Source: Macrotis lagotis
Lineage: Eukaryota > Chordata > Mammalia > Peramelemorphia > Peramelidae
Assembly: GCF_037893015.1 (NCBI RefSeq)
Contig: NC_133666.1
Span: forward strand, 618,808,974 to 618,872,973
Length of the DNA stretch: 64,000 nt
Reading direction: 5' to 3'
The position numbers and the translations under genes are program-made. Numbering within the stretch: position 1 is the stretch's first letter; each line of letters opens with the position of its first letter. Below are positions 1 to 11,570 of this stretch, piece after piece. The notes beneath the pieces are model-generated. The model did no database searches and was not told where the DNA came from. It saw only the letters and a list, made by a program, of their open reading frames with translations.

Positions 1-585
1 TTTTTGGTGACCTTTGCCACCAGAGATATGTATGTATTCTTGCTCATTAAATGGATTTGTGGGCTCTTCAGTGAACTCTGACCTGAGACATCCTGTGGTG
101 CCCGGAGGTATTTTTAGGAGGCTTTTCTGATAAGGAAGTTTTCAGATTTCTAAGGATAAATATTGTAAATTAATGCAGGAAATTATGCAGCTGGGTCTCA
201 TTTAACCTGTCATTCCTGAGATAAGTTTTCGTTATAAAAGTCTGAGGATTCAAGAATAAAACAGTAGAGTTTATATCACGATAATATGTACGTCTCTGTC
301 CAACCTGACTCTTGTCAAATGTGTAGACATACACCAGAACTATCACTGGCAATAAGTAGCAGGTGATTGCTGGGCTCCTTTGGACAGTTGATCATTGAAC
401 CAAGTCAAGATCCAGTAAATCAAATAAGCCAAGGCTTGTAATTATGTGGGGGAAAAGGACTGAGTTCTGTCTGAGTAGAGCAATTTGTGGCAATAGAAAC
501 TCTCTGGATTGTATTCACCAAGTAGAATTTTTTAATACTAATAATCATTTTTATTCTTAAAATTTACATTTGGTTATTAAAATAT
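1..585. other. No gene or clear repeat recognised
   Basis: AT-rich unique-looking DNA. I see no coding exon, no recognisable transposon and no long simple repeat. Short open frames here have no family resemblance. Confidence 0.5.
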
Positions 586-587
586 AC

Positions 588-695
588 AAGGCAGCTAGGT
601 TGTTCAGTGGACAGAGTCCTAAGCCTAGAGTCAGAAAGGTATTCAAATCTGGTTTCAGATGCTTTCTATTAGTGTGTCTCTGGGCAAGCTTCTCT
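588..695 (+). mobile_element. tRNA-derived marsupial SINE, 5' part
   Basis: Starts with a diverged 'ggcagctaggt...cagtgga' head and continues through 'ctctgggcaagctt'. It is truncated at its 3' side, where an L1 3' end in the opposite orientation follows. Confidence 0.6.
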
Positions 696-899
696 TTTTA
701 AAATTTTGTTTTATTTTATTTTTAAAGTTTTATTTATTTTTTCCTATTACCTACAAAAGTAGTTTTCTAAATTCATCCTCTTGCAAACTTTTTAGTTCCA
801 CATTTTCTACTATCCTTCTTTCCTTCTCTTCCCCCTCCCATGTCAACAAATAATCTGAGATAAGTTGTACATGTGCAATTATGTTAAACATATTTCCAG
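696..899 (-). mobile_element. L1 3' end, left part (split by an RTE insertion)
   Basis: This is the reverse complement of the marsupial L1 3' UTR/tail, also seen at 11070-11560, 50350-50700 and 56110-56720. The sequence breaks at about 899 in the word 'tatttcca' and resumes at about 4871 ('attccatatt'), so the RTE element between them inserted into this L1. Confidence 0.7.
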
Positions 900-2650
900 A
901 TTGATGCAGTGCTGTACACCAGATCTCTCAAAGCTGCCCACTTCTTTTCTGCTTCACTGTTGCTAACTGTGTTTTGACTCAGTTTCCCCTCTAACTCAGC
1001 AACAAACTGTTCCCTCTCAGAGAGAGATTCTAATCTCTTGACATTAATTCTTCTAGTATTCATTTTGCCTTGGGGCTGCCTCTTTCATTGAATATGAATA
1101 TTTAGCTTAGAGAGGATAAGTCTGTGATCACTCCAGCACTCTGCACTACACATTGCCTTTGTCACTCTTACATTCTGTCTGTCTCTTCCCCTTACAATCA
1201 CTTAATCTAATAGATGCCAAATGTTTGCTATGATGGTGCATCCAGAAAGTTTTATCAAGTTTAGATAAATGAAAAACTGTTTGTGATGAGGTCATGAGAT
1301 GTACAAATCTTCTTTAGAAGGTGACCATTGCTGTTGCTGTTTCCAACTCCATTAAGTCCCAAGGACTCCTTGCTATTTCAGGTAATCTGAGCCTACTCTA
1401 GCATTAAAATCGCCCAGAATTATAAGCTTCTCCTCTTTTGGTACATTGATGATAAGGGTCTCCAGGTCTTTATAAAATTTTTCTTTAATTTCATCACTGT
1501 TCATCATAGTGGAAGCTTAGGCAGTGATGATGATGGCATGATGTTTTCCTGGAAATGGCAATCTCATTGACATGAGCCTGCCATTCACTCTTTTGGGTAG
1601 GCATTCAAGAATGCTGACTAGATTATTTTTGATTTCAAAACCTATCCCAGCTTCACTTCATTCCCTTTCACTACAACCACTCTAGAAAAACATGTGTACA
1701 GCTCTGACTTCAGGAAGCTGGACGTCGTTTGCCAGCCTTGTTTCATTCAGGGCTGCTATTTGGATACCATACCTTCTGAGTTCTCTCACAGCAACAACTG
1801 TTCCTCTTTTAGGTCTACTGGATCTTATGTTATCTATGAGTGTGTGCATGTTCCATGCACTGAAGGTGAGTAGAATCTTCTTTGAAGATGTTTTCATAGA
1901 TTTTTTTGTGTCTTGACCACACTGTGTGATTCCCTGCCTGCTGTGGTAATTAGACCAGGGTTGTGTAAGCAGACAACTTTTAGGGTACCTTTTCTAGTCC
2001 CTTCCTTACATCAGGAGCTGAGTAGTGCAATCCTTAGAAGGGCTGTTCAGTCACTTAGGGGGCTGCCTAATCTCACTACTGATTTCAGTGGGGAAATGAC
2101 CCCATGGCCTGGGTCACCTGTGTTCTGGATTGTGACTACGGCTCCCAGTGTTTCTACACCTGCTGCTTTGTCACTTGCCCGTTGCTAAAGGACTTTGAGG
2201 AATGGCTATGAATGATGTCTTGTTACCTTTGTAAATTGGATTTAAGTGAAGTAGAGTTGCACAACATCAACAACCTCACTTTCTCTTCCAAAGTCATCAT
2301 GATCCAGCATAGCAAGACAAAGTCAAGACAACTAGAGATGGCTTTAGACTCAGTGGATGACCTTGGCATCTTCGATGTCTAACCAAGGACCAAGCATTCC
2401 ATAGCATCTGCTTCAGTTGGGTTCATGGCCATTGGAACAAATCATTCTTCTTCACCCATTCCACCAGTGGAAGACTGCACATGTTTGTGGTAGACACCAC
2501 CCCCACTACTCACTGATAAATTTGAGACTCCCAAAACAGTTTACCCAGGTGTGGCCACTATGCCTGCCACAACTTCTTGTGGTTCAAGTGGACATCAAAG
2601 GAGGAAAGCAGCCCTGAAGAAGGCTCAGTAGCTCTCACACCAAAGAACTA
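900..2650 (-). mobile_element. RTE-type LINE, inverted 5' half (5' UTR, endonuclease, spacer)
   Basis: On the - strand the 5' UTR runs from about 2650 to 1900. The apurinic endonuclease-type domain then starts near 1868 with residues SAWNMHTL...ALNETRL. Further remnants of the nuclease core lie around 1330-1560 (LGDFNARV-like), and an endonuclease-to-RT spacer runs down to about 900. It has many stops and frameshifts, so it is not functional. The other half of the element lies immediately to the right on the + strand, the arrangement expected of a twin-primed 5' inversion. Confidence 0.75.
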
Positions 2651-4870
2651 GCTTTCCTTGAACTGCATTTGCTAAAATGGACCAGAACACTTGCAAATAT
2701 CAAGACTAGTTTGATGAAAATGGGGAAATAAAGAAGCTGCTAAATGAAAAACAAGAACTCCACAGGGTTTACCAGCAGGACAGTTCATCCATTTCTAAGA
2801 AGGCAGCATTTAATTCCATTAAAAGTAAAGTCCAAGTAAAGCTTAGAGAGATGCAGAACTCTTGGCTCAGTAAGGGGGTAGATGAAATTCAATTTTAGGC
2901 AGATAGTAACAAACCAGAATGTTTTATGTTACCCTGAAAGCTATTTATGGGCCAAAGACATATGGTGTGTCTCAACTACTCTGTGCTGATGAATTCACAT
3001 TGATAAATGATAGGGACTTGATCCTAGAGAGATGGATTGAGCACTTCCATAGTGTTCTTAACAAACCATCATCAATCAATGCAGAAGTCATTGATCCCTT
3101 CCCTCAAGTTGAAGTCAATCAGTCCTTAGCTGAAGTTCCAACTGAAGAAGAGATTTTGAATGCCATTAGACTCCTTTTAAGTGGCAAAGGACCTGGTGCT
3201 GATCCATTGCTTTTCCAAAAACTGATTATAACCCTATGGCATGAAGAGATTATATCCCAAGAATTCAAGGATGCCTTCATCATCCATTTCTATAAAGGTA
3301 AAGGGAATAGATTGCCCTGTGATAGTCAAAGGAGTATTTCTCTTTTACTTATTGCTGGTAAGATTCTTGCCAGAGTCCTTCTCGATAGGCAGATCTTTCA
3401 CCTGGAATTTAGTCACCTTCCTGAGAGTCATTGTGGCTTCAGAAAGGCTAGAGGAACAGTCAATATGGTCTTTGTTGCCAGACAATGCCAGGGAAAATGC
3501 CAAGAACAAACAGAGGTCTGAATACAGTATTTGTAGATCTGAATAAGGCTTTCGATACCATCAGTCACAAGGGTTTATGAAAAATTATGTCAAAATTTGG
3601 TTGCCTGGAGAAGTTCATCAGTATTGTATGTCAATTTCATGACAGCATGCATGCCCAGCTTCTGGATAGTGGATGATGCTCTTGAGATTCCCCAGTCATT
3701 GATGGAGTAAAACAAGGAAGTGTCCTTGCTCCCATACTTTTTAGCATAATGTTTTCAGCCAAATTATCAAATGCCTTCAACAAGGATGAACATGACCTCA
3801 AGGTCAGCTACTGCATTGATGACAAATTCTTTAACTACAAGCCAAGACCAAAGTGGAGAGAATGTTGGTGCGTGATCTTCTGTTTGCAGATGATTGTGTA
3901 CTCAATGCAGTCTCTGTAAGTGAGTTGCAACAAAATATGGATTGATTCTCTGCTCCTTTTGCTAATTTTGGTCTAATAATTAACACCAAGAAAACATAGG
4001 TGCTCCATCAGCCAGCACCACACCATCCATATGTGGAACCATCAATTACAGCAAATGGAGAAGTTTTGAATACTGTGGACAAATTCATTTACCTTGGAAG
4101 TGTCCTTTCCAGGGAGGTACACATTGACAGTGAGGTTGACACTTGCATTGCCAGAGCTAGCTCAGTATTTGGGGAGTTCTGAAAAAAAAAGTATGATAGA
4201 GAAGAGGTATTAGACTGACTACCAAACTGAAGATCTAACTGAGCCATTGTGCTGATCTCATTGCTATATGCCTATGAAACCTGGACAGTCTACCAGCACC
4301 ATGTCAGGAAACTGAATGACTTCCATTTTAATTATCTTAGGAAGATTCTGAAAATCACCTGGAAGGAGAAGATATTAGTCACTGAAGTTCTTTCTCGAGC
4401 TAAACTGCCTAGCATTCCAACATTACTACAGAGAGTGCCACTAGGATGGGTTGGACAGGATGCCAGATGTACATTTGCCCAAAAAACTATTTTATGGAGA
4501 ACTCACTTAAGGCAAGTACTTACAAGGGGGTCAGAAGAAGCGATACTGAGACATCCTGAAGGTCTCATTGAAGAACTTTAGAAATGACAGTACACTTTGA
4601 CATACACTGGCACAGGACTGCCCAGCAAGGCATGCCATCATCAGGGAGAGTGCTGTACTCTATGAGGGAGGCAGAATTGAAGCAGTCCAAAAGAAATGTG
4701 GCATCCATAAGTTTAGAGTAACAACTACAAGGTGATGGACTATTTGTGCCCATATTGGTCTGATCAGCCACAGTTGGACACATTGTAATTTGTCTCAAAC
4801 ATAGGGATGTCATTTTGGTCTTCTTCGACAATGAAGGACAGGAACCAACCAACCAACCAACAAACCAGGC
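2650..4870 (+). mobile_element. RTE-type LINE, reverse transcriptase half and 3' tail
   Basis: A broken reverse-transcriptase reading frame runs from about 2690 to 4700. Recognisable pieces are LNEKQELHRVYQQDSSS, the RT segment at 2919-3521 (ILNAIRLLLSGKGPGAD, LPESHCGFRKARGTVNMVF), a YLGSVLSREVHIDSEV-like segment near 4090, and LLYAYETWTVYQHHVRKLN near 4260. It ends in an (AACC)n-type tail at 4847-4866. Stops and frameshifts make it defective. It joins the inverted 5' half on its left. Confidence 0.85.
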
Positions 4871-5400
4871 ATTCCATATTAATCATTTTATGAAAGAGAA
4901 ATTAGAACTAAGGGTAAAAATCATGAGAAACGAGAAAAACATAAAAGCAATTTTTGAAAGTAAACATAGTATTGCTTTGGTTGCATTCAGACTCCATAGT
5001 TTTTTCTCTGTCTTTTCCATAACAGATCTCTCAGGATTGTCTTTGATGACTGAACTGCTAAAAGAAGCTAAATCCATCATAGTGGATCATCTGATAGTAT
5101 TGCAGTAAATGTATAATAATGTACTGTTTCTGCTCACTTCACTCAGCATCAGTTCATGCAAGTCTTTCTGTGCTTTTCTAATGTCCATTTGATCATGATT
5201 TCTTACAGAACAATAGTCCTACATTGTATTTATGTAACATAATTTGTTCAGTCATTCTCCAATTGATGGATATCCCCTCCATTTCCCCTTGCCACTATAA
5301 AAAGATCTGTTATAAATTTTTTTTCTATTTGTGGGTCTTCCCCTTTTTATGATCTGGGATACAGCCCTAATAGTAGTATTGTGAATCAAAGGATAAGCAC
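4871..5400 (-). mobile_element. L1 3' UTR, right part of the split copy
   Basis: Continues the L1 broken at 899, including the 'cattcagactccatag' and 'gctcacttcactcagcatcag' words shared with the other L1 3' ends in this window. Orientation is -. Confidence 0.7.
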
Positions 5401-5404
5401 AAGG

Positions 5405-5555
5405 AATTTTTGCCTTGGCAAGTCTCTTAACTTCATATGCCTCAGCTTCCCCATCTGTAAAATAAGCTAGAGAAGAAAATAGCAAGTGTTTTTGCCAAGA
5501 AAACCCCAGATGGGGTCACAGAATCATACATGACTGAAATGAGTGAACAACAATT
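5405..5555 (+). mobile_element. SINE 3' half (marsupial, MIR-like core)
   Basis: Contains 'gcctcagcttccccatctgtaaaat' followed by a 'gccaagaaaaccccagatgg...catgactgaa' tail, also recognisable near 45540 and, inverted, near 29790. Its end is interrupted by the HAL1 insertion at 5571. Confidence 0.55.
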
Positions 5556-5570
5556 AAAATGTTCAGTCTA
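5556..5570. repeat. HAL1 target-site duplication, left copy
   Basis: 'aaaatgttcagtcta', identical to 8757-8771. Confidence 0.9.
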
Positions 5571-6239
5571 GGGGGTAGAGCCAAGATGGCGACAAGAGAG
5601 GATGTCTCTTAGGTACTCTCTCATAAAACTTAAAAAGTAAAGACTCTTAACTAAATTTTTGAAAGACAGAACCCACAGAGGGACCCAGTGAGGCAGTTCT
5701 CCTACTCAAGGTAACCTGGAAAAGAGCGGAAAGGCTCTGCTCCCTGGGGTTGGAGGGGCGGCCCACCAGAGGGGTGGCCTGCCAGAACAAAAGAACTTCA
5801 GTCTCCTCCTGGAGGCAGCAGTGGGGGAATTTCCTGACCTACGCCCCAGGGAGCACCAGGCACAACTTGGGGGAATGGGGAGGGGGGAGGACCTTTGCCA
5901 GAGTGAGCATATGAAGCCCAGCCCTCAGGGCACACAGCAAGCAGGTGGCCAAGGCAGTCCAGATCCAGGAAACAGAAGCAGGTGGAGCCGGTAAGCAGGA
6001 GCCCCCAGGGCATGAGCCCATTGAACCTAGAGAGGAGAGTGGAGAGAGACTGCAGAGCTCTGTCCTCTGTCCCTGGAACAGGACGCTGGGGTTCTGACCA
6101 CATTAAGATCCTGATCGCAGTCTAGGCCCCCCCATAGAACAGCAGGGCCTCCCCCCACCACCTCAGCCCCATGGCAGAGAGGGGCGCTTATGGTCATTCA
6201 TAGACTAGGAGGGAGGACAGACCTCACACACTGTGATCC

Positions 6240-7340
6240 TTGGGGGAGTGTCCCAAAAGCTCAGGAAGCACCCTAAAAATAGGTTTAGGCTGGGAAAATG
6301 AGCAAGCAGAGAAACAAGAGGAACACCATTATGAAATATTTGCCTCTGAGCCCAAGAAGGATCAAAACACTCAGTCTGAAGATGAGGAAGCACAAGCTCC
6401 TGCATCTAAAGACTCCAAGAAAAACAGAAATTGGGCTCAGGCTGTGACAGAACTCAAAAAAGACTTTGAAAATCAAATGAGGGAGTTAGAAGAAAAATGG
6501 GGAAAAGAAAGGATAGAGATGCAGGAAAAACATGAAAATGAAGTCAGCAGCTTAGTCAAGGAGATCCAAAAAAATGCTGAAGAAAATAGCATGCTAAAAA
6601 CCAGCTTAGATCAAATGGATAAAACAGTTCAAAAAGTTATTGAGGAGAAAAATGTTTTAAAAAGCAGAATTGGCCAGATGGAAAAAGAGATAAGAAAGCT
6701 CTCTGAGGAAAACAAATCCTTCAGACAAAGAATAGAACTCAGGGAGATTGCTGAATTTAAGAGAAATCAGGACTCAATACTTTAAAACCAAAAGAATGAA
6801 AAATTAGAAGAAAATGTGAAGCATCTTATTGAAAAAACAACTAATATGGAAAACAGATTTAGGAAAGATAATTTAAAAATTATTGGAATACCTGAAAGTC
6901 ATGATCAGGACAAGAACCTTGACATCATTTTCAAAGAATTACTACAGGAAAATTGCCCTGATATCCTAGAAGCAGAGGGCAAAATAGGAATGGAGAGAAC
7001 CCACCAATCCCCTGGAGAAAGAGATCCCAAAAAACCAACACCTAGGAATATCACAGCCAAGTTCCAGAACTCCCAAGTCAAAGAGAAAATATTACAAGCA
7101 GCCAGAAGGACACAATTCAAATACCATGGAGCTGCAATCAGGATCTCACAGGACTTAGCGGCAACTACATTGGAAGCTTGTAGGGCTTGGAATATAATAT
7201 ACCAGAAGGCAAAAGAGCTTAGAATGCAACTGAAAATTAACTACCCAGTAAAACTGAATGTCCTCTTCCAGGGGAAAAAAGATGGACTTTCAGTGAACCA
7301 GGGGAATTTCACATGTTACTGTTGGAATGGGCAGAGCTGA
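6240..7340 (+). pseudogene. L1/HAL1 ORF1p-like protein, broken
   Basis: This is the RNA-binding, trimerising ORF1 protein of an L1-family element. The frame runs from an acidic N-terminal part (about codons 1-60) into a long coiled coil rich in E and K heptads (codons about 65-175). An RNA-recognition-like segment follows (MENRFRKDNLKIIGIPESHD near 6846), and then the C-terminal domain (VKEKILQAARRTQFKYHG...NYPVKLNVLFQGKKD, ending near 7275). One in-frame stop lies at 6783-6785; the frame is otherwise open on both sides. The frame has no good ATG at its left edge, and an ATG at 6298 lies in another frame, so a frameshift near the start is likely. No reverse transcriptase follows, which fits HAL1 rather than full L1. 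Confidence 0.85.
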
Positions 7341-7894
7341 ACAGAAGGTTTAATCTTCAAATACAGGACTCAGGTGAAGCATAGAGATTGGAGGAGGAGG
7401 GGAAAATATGAGGGACTTAATGATGAGGAACTGCATGTATTCCTGTATAGAAAAATGACACTGATAATACTCATATAGACCTTCTTAATTAACAGAGCAG
7501 GTAGAAGGAGATTGTATAGATGAAGCACAGGAGAAAGCTAAATTTGAAGATAAAATATGGTATAAAAATGGAGTCAATAGAAAAAAGGGAAATGTAATGG
7601 GAGAAAGAAAAAGGAGAAGGGGAATAGGCCAAGATATTTCATATAATATTTTTCTTTATTACAATGAGCTATTGCAATGATATGGAATGGGGGAAGGCAA
7701 AGGGGAATGAGGGAATCTTTGCTCTCATCAGAGGTGGCTAGGAGAGGAAACAACATATATACTCAATGGGGTATAGACATCTGGAGTAAGAAGGAGGGGG
7801 GGATAGGGGAAAGTGGTGGGGATGTGAATGAAGGAGTAGAGGATGGACCATGAGGGGAGAGTGGTCAGATAGAATACATTTTCTTTTTTACTTC

Positions 7895-8040
7895 TTGCAA
7901 GGGGCTGGGATTGGATGGCCTGTCTGGGACCATAGGGCCAGGTGGATGCTGGGCCTAAGGGGTGGTATGGGGGCTCAGGGCCTCTTGGCCCCAGGGCCAG
8001 GGATCTGTCTGCTGCACCACTCAGCTACCCTACAGCAGAG
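7895..8040 (-). mobile_element. SINE-derived block 1 within HAL1
   Basis: Reads 'gcaaggggctggg...gccagggatctgtctgctgcaccactcagctaccc', a G-rich diverged version of the tRNA-derived SINE on the - strand. Confidence 0.6.
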
Positions 8041-8239
8041 TCAGAGTGAGAGGAAAGAGAAAATATAGTACATGGTAGTGGAGAAATATGAAAGGAGGGA
8101 GTTGCGATCAGCAATGGCAACAGTGGAAAAATATGGAAGTAACTTTTGTGATGGACTTGTCATAAAGAATATAATCCACCTGAAACAGAGTTGGTGGTGT
8201 TGGAACATAGACTGAAGCACATTTTTTATTATTATAATT

Positions 8240-8386
8240 TTTTGGGAGGGTGCAGGGCTAATGGAGCTGGGTGGCCTGCCTGGGGCCTCATAGCAGGGTG
8301 ATCTTTGGGTGTCTGAGGCCGGATTTGGACCCAGGTGCTCCTGGCTCAAGGGCCAGTGCTCTGTCCACCACCCAGCTGCCTTACTA
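8240..8386 (-). mobile_element. SINE-derived block 2 within HAL1
   Basis: Same SINE family on the - strand: 'gtctgaggccggatttggacccaggtgctcctgg...ccacccagctgcc'. Confidence 0.65.
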
Positions 8387-8429
8387 TTATTACTATTTTA
8401 TTTTATTTTGGGTCTTTTTTTTCTTTTTT

Positions 8430-8572
8430 CTGGTTTTTGCAGGGCAGTGGGGTTGGGGTGGCTTGCATGTCACACAGCTGGGTGATTGTTGGGTATACGG
8501 GGCCGGATATGGGCTTGGGTGCTCCTGGCTCCAGTGCTGGTGCTCTGTCTACTGCACCACCTGGCCATACTT
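8430..8572 (-). mobile_element. SINE-derived block 3 within HAL1
   Basis: Third - strand SINE block ('tttttgcagggcagtgggg...tactgcaccacctggcc'), followed by (ATT)n-rich sequence and the HAL1 tail. Confidence 0.65.
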
Positions 8573-8756
8573 ACAATTATTACTATTATTTTTTAATTTT
8601 AATTTTTTTCTCTCCCCTTTACTTTATCACTCCAGCGAGTCTATATTTTTTTGGGGAGGGGGTATTTTGTTTACTCTTAAACAAGAATATTTTATTAATG
8701 TATAAAAAACATTATTTGTACAAAATGAGAATAAAAGTTAAATTTTAAAAATCTTA

Positions 8757-8771
8757 AAAATGTTCAGTCTA
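8757..8771. repeat. HAL1 target-site duplication, right copy
   Basis: 'aaaatgttcagtcta', identical to 5556-5570. Confidence 0.9.
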
Positions 8772-8799
8772 CACACAAATAATAAAACAAAATTATTTT

Positions 8800-8831
8800 C
8801 ATATATATGTATATATATATACATATATATG
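8800..8831. repeat. (AT)n-rich simple repeat, partly palindromic
   Basis: 'atatatatgtatatatatatacatatatat'-type run. Confidence 0.85.
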
Positions 8832-10005
8832 AAATATTTTTAGGAATACAACACTCCAGATTTATGAAAAGTACAAACTCTTCTAAACTGTACTAAATGT
8901 GGAAGCTGAAGAAGAGGAAAAAAGAAATATGAAAAAGAAACTATTCCCATTTTATCCTTTCCATACTTCTATCACATCACATGAACCATAGTTTTCAGAA
9001 TAGCTTATAAAAGCCCCAAACCTCATAATTGTATTCACTGGTTGAAATGATGCTACTAAATCCTGTATTGGTGAATTACAAATATATACTAAGTTTCTAA
9101 TAAGCTTCTTTGGGAGATAGTATGCCTTAGCCTTATAGGATTTCTGTCTTCTGAAGAATTTCCAGTTTTGCTCCTATAATATCTACAATTTGTTTCTATA
9201 GGAGTTCTTTTTGTCACAAGGCAAAGAACATTGTCAGAGCTGATAGGACTCTGTGGTTCTTGAGGTTATTATCCTTAAAGTCCCTTATATTCAGTATTCT
9301 TGTATAATTTATCCCTCATCAAAGAGACTTGAATTACAGAATTTCAAAGTGACCTCAGAAGTTATTTCTTCCAAATTATTAATTTTATTAAATCTCATTC
9401 AACCTTATCCATTAGATTTTCTTTAGAATTTATTTCTTCCATTATTAAGTATTCATTTCTTTCTCTTCTCATCCTTCCATACCCATAAAAGAGTAAGAAT
9501 AGAAAGAAAGAAGAAACAAAAACAGGAAAGGAAGGAAAGGAAGAAAGAAAGAAGGGGAGGAAAACGACGAAAAAAAGGAAAAGAAATAAAGAAACTAAGA
9601 AGGAAAGAAGGGAGTATAAATTAAGTAACCCTATATCATAAATAGGCAAACAAAAGAAATGCTTACTTTGGTCATTCAAAAATGCATTTCTTTTTCTGAA
9701 CATCAGGAGCTGTTCTTCTTTAGCAGTCTTTTTGAATTATGGTTAACATTTAGCTGGTAGAGTTCTTTAGTCATTTAAAAGCGTTACTTTTTATAATACA
9801 AATGTTATATATAAATTATTCTTCTGATTCTGTGATTTCATTTTGTAGCAGTTCATAAGTGTCTTCTCATCACTTTTTAAAATAGTCCTTTTCTTCCTTT
9901 TTTGCAGCATAACAGAATTCCATTACATTTATATCCTCATATACCATAGTTTTTCAGTCATTCCTTAATTATTTCAGTAAGAGAGTTATCATAACAAAAA
10001 ATTCT
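8832..10005. other. Non-coding AT-rich stretch
   Basis: No exon or transposon that I can name, apart from the purine tract listed separately. Confidence 0.5.
9488..9615 (+). repeat. Polypurine (GAAA/GGAA)n tract
   Basis: About 128 bp almost entirely A and G, with 'agaaagaaagaag' and 'aggaaaggaaggaaagg' words. Confidence 0.8.
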
Positions 10006-10009
10006 ACAT

Positions 10010-10240
10010 AGTGTAAAGGGAAATACCCTAGATTGGGAAAACTGGGTTTGTAATCCCAGCTCTGACACTGAGGAGCTCTCTGATACCCCCAGGCAAGTCA
10101 TTTCTATTCCCTGATTCTCAGTTTCCTCACTTAGGAAATGGAGATTAATAATAGCACTTAATTCACAGAGATGTCTTATGACTCAAATATAATCATTTTA
10201 TGAAGATCTCTGCATTATAATGTATAAATATCAGCTATTA
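10010..10240 (+). mobile_element. MIR-type SINE
   Basis: Shows 'tttgtaatcccagctctgacac...caggcaagtcatttc...ctcagtttcctcac...gaaatggagattaataatagcac', the MIR body and conserved core order. Confidence 0.65.
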
Positions 10241-10534
10241 TTATTTTTAATTTTGGTTCTGGGATATCATGAATACAAGGATCTTTTGGCAGAGGAACTC
10301 CCTTTCCCAATGCAAACCAGCAGAGTCTTAGAGCACTGTATAGGACCCTGAGATATGGTAAGTGACTGACCTAGAATTTATCATATTGACTTGAATCCAA
10401 ATCTTCCTTCTGAGACTGAGTGTGTAGCCACTCTACCTTGCAGCCTTGCAGTATTGTTGGTGGTGGCTGTGTTAATTATTATTATACTTATTACTACTTT
10501 ATAATAAGCATAATAATAATTGAGACTGAATGTT

Positions 10535-11050
10535 TTGATACAAAGACAGGCAAAAGCTAGTTCCTGCTCTCACAAAACTTATACTCTAATGGGGAATATA
10601 ACAATCAAACAACTATATGCAACACAAGCTTTATAAAGGAGAAATGGGCAACACTTATAATAGTATTCTAATGTGTTCACTGTATTTTAAGCTTTTCAGG
10701 TATGGATTAGGCTAGATAGTCACTGAGATTCCTTCTATTTCTCAAACTTTACGTCAGTGATTCTGCTCTTTTTGCTTTGCATCATTTTGAGTTAAAATCT
10801 AACTTCACACACAAGTTGACCTTATAAGTAACCACCTTCTAAGTAACCTTAGGCAAGTCACTTAATCTCTATCCACCTCACTTTCCTCAGCTGTAAAATG
10901 GGGATAATAGCATTTTGGGGAGGATTAAATGAGTTGATAATTGTAAAATGCTTAGCAAAGGGCTTGAAGCATAGTAGAAGTTGAATGAATGCTTATTCCC
11001 TCTTCCCACTTTGCTTCCTTCTCCTGTTTCCATTTTTATTTGTATTCTTC
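10535..11050 (+). repeat. Paralogue (copy A) of gasdermin intron 4 sequence
   Basis: Matches 27840-28345 (copy B, gasdermin intron 4) and 55590-56110 (copy C). Shared order: 'tataaaggagaaat', 'ctaatgtgttca', 'tttcaggtatgg.ttaagct.gatagtca.tgagat', then a MIR-like tail with 'taaaatgg.gataatag' and 'aatgcttattccc'. No gasdermin exon is recognisable on its left. It may be the edge of an older, otherwise lost gasdermin duplicate. Part of the similarity is due to a common MIR component. Confidence 0.5.
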
Positions 11051-11059
11051 ATTTTGACT

Positions 11060-11570
11060 TTATCTTTTTTGTCCATTTTTGAATATTATTTTATTTTTTC
11101 AATTATATGCAATGATAGTTGTCAGCATTCATTTTTTGTAAGCTTTTGAATTACATCTTTTATGCCTCCCTTATTTCCTTCTCCTCTCCCCATAATAGAG
11201 AATAATTTGATATAGGTTATACATGTATAATAATATTAAAAATAATATATGTATAATGATATTTAAACTACTTTCATATTAGAGAATCAGAATTAAAGGG
11301 GGGAAATGAGAAAAAGAAAAAATAAAACAGGTTTAAAAAGTGAAAATAGTAAATTTTGGTTTACATTCAGACTCCATAGTTTTTTTTCTCTGAATGTGGA
11401 TGGCATTTTTCATCACAAATCCTTTAGAATTGTCTTTGATTATTATACTGTTGAGAAGAGCAAGTTCAGCAGAGTTGATCATCTTACATTGTTGCTTTTA
11501 ATGTATACAATGATCTATTCAGGACTTGTTCTTTTCAGTACAATAATACTGCTAGTAGAAGCTCTAGTAA
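11060..11570 (-). mobile_element. L1 3' end
   Basis: Reverse complement of the L1 tail ('tcaattatatgcaatgatag...taatttgatataggttatacatgta') and of the 3' UTR ('cattcagactccatag'). It abuts copy A at the same point at which another L1 abuts copy C (56.11 kb). Confidence 0.7.

Larger units (their letters stand above)
5571..8756 (+). mobile_element. HAL1 (half-L1) retrotransposon with intact target-site duplication
   Basis: Begins with an L1-type 5' UTR ('gggggtagagccaagatggcg'), carries an ORF1-like frame (6240-7340), has no ORF2 and ends in an A-rich tail at about 8756. The 15-bp direct repeat 'aaaatgttcagtcta' flanks it at 5556-5570 and 8757-8771, so the whole 3.19-kb unit was inserted at once. 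Three SINE-derived blocks in - orientation sit in its 3' region. Two related - strand copies lie at 34.3-39.1 kb. Confidence 0.85.

Noticed and set aside
5798..6103. Open - strand frame over the HAL1 5' UTR
   Set aside because: It lies in GC-rich 5' UTR of a transposon, is proline/leucine-rich by composition and resembles no family.
8271..8748. Long + strand frames of 137-144 codons
   Set aside because: They run through SINE blocks and (ATT)n sequence in the HAL1 3' region; the composition is phenylalanine and tyrosine runs from simple repeats.
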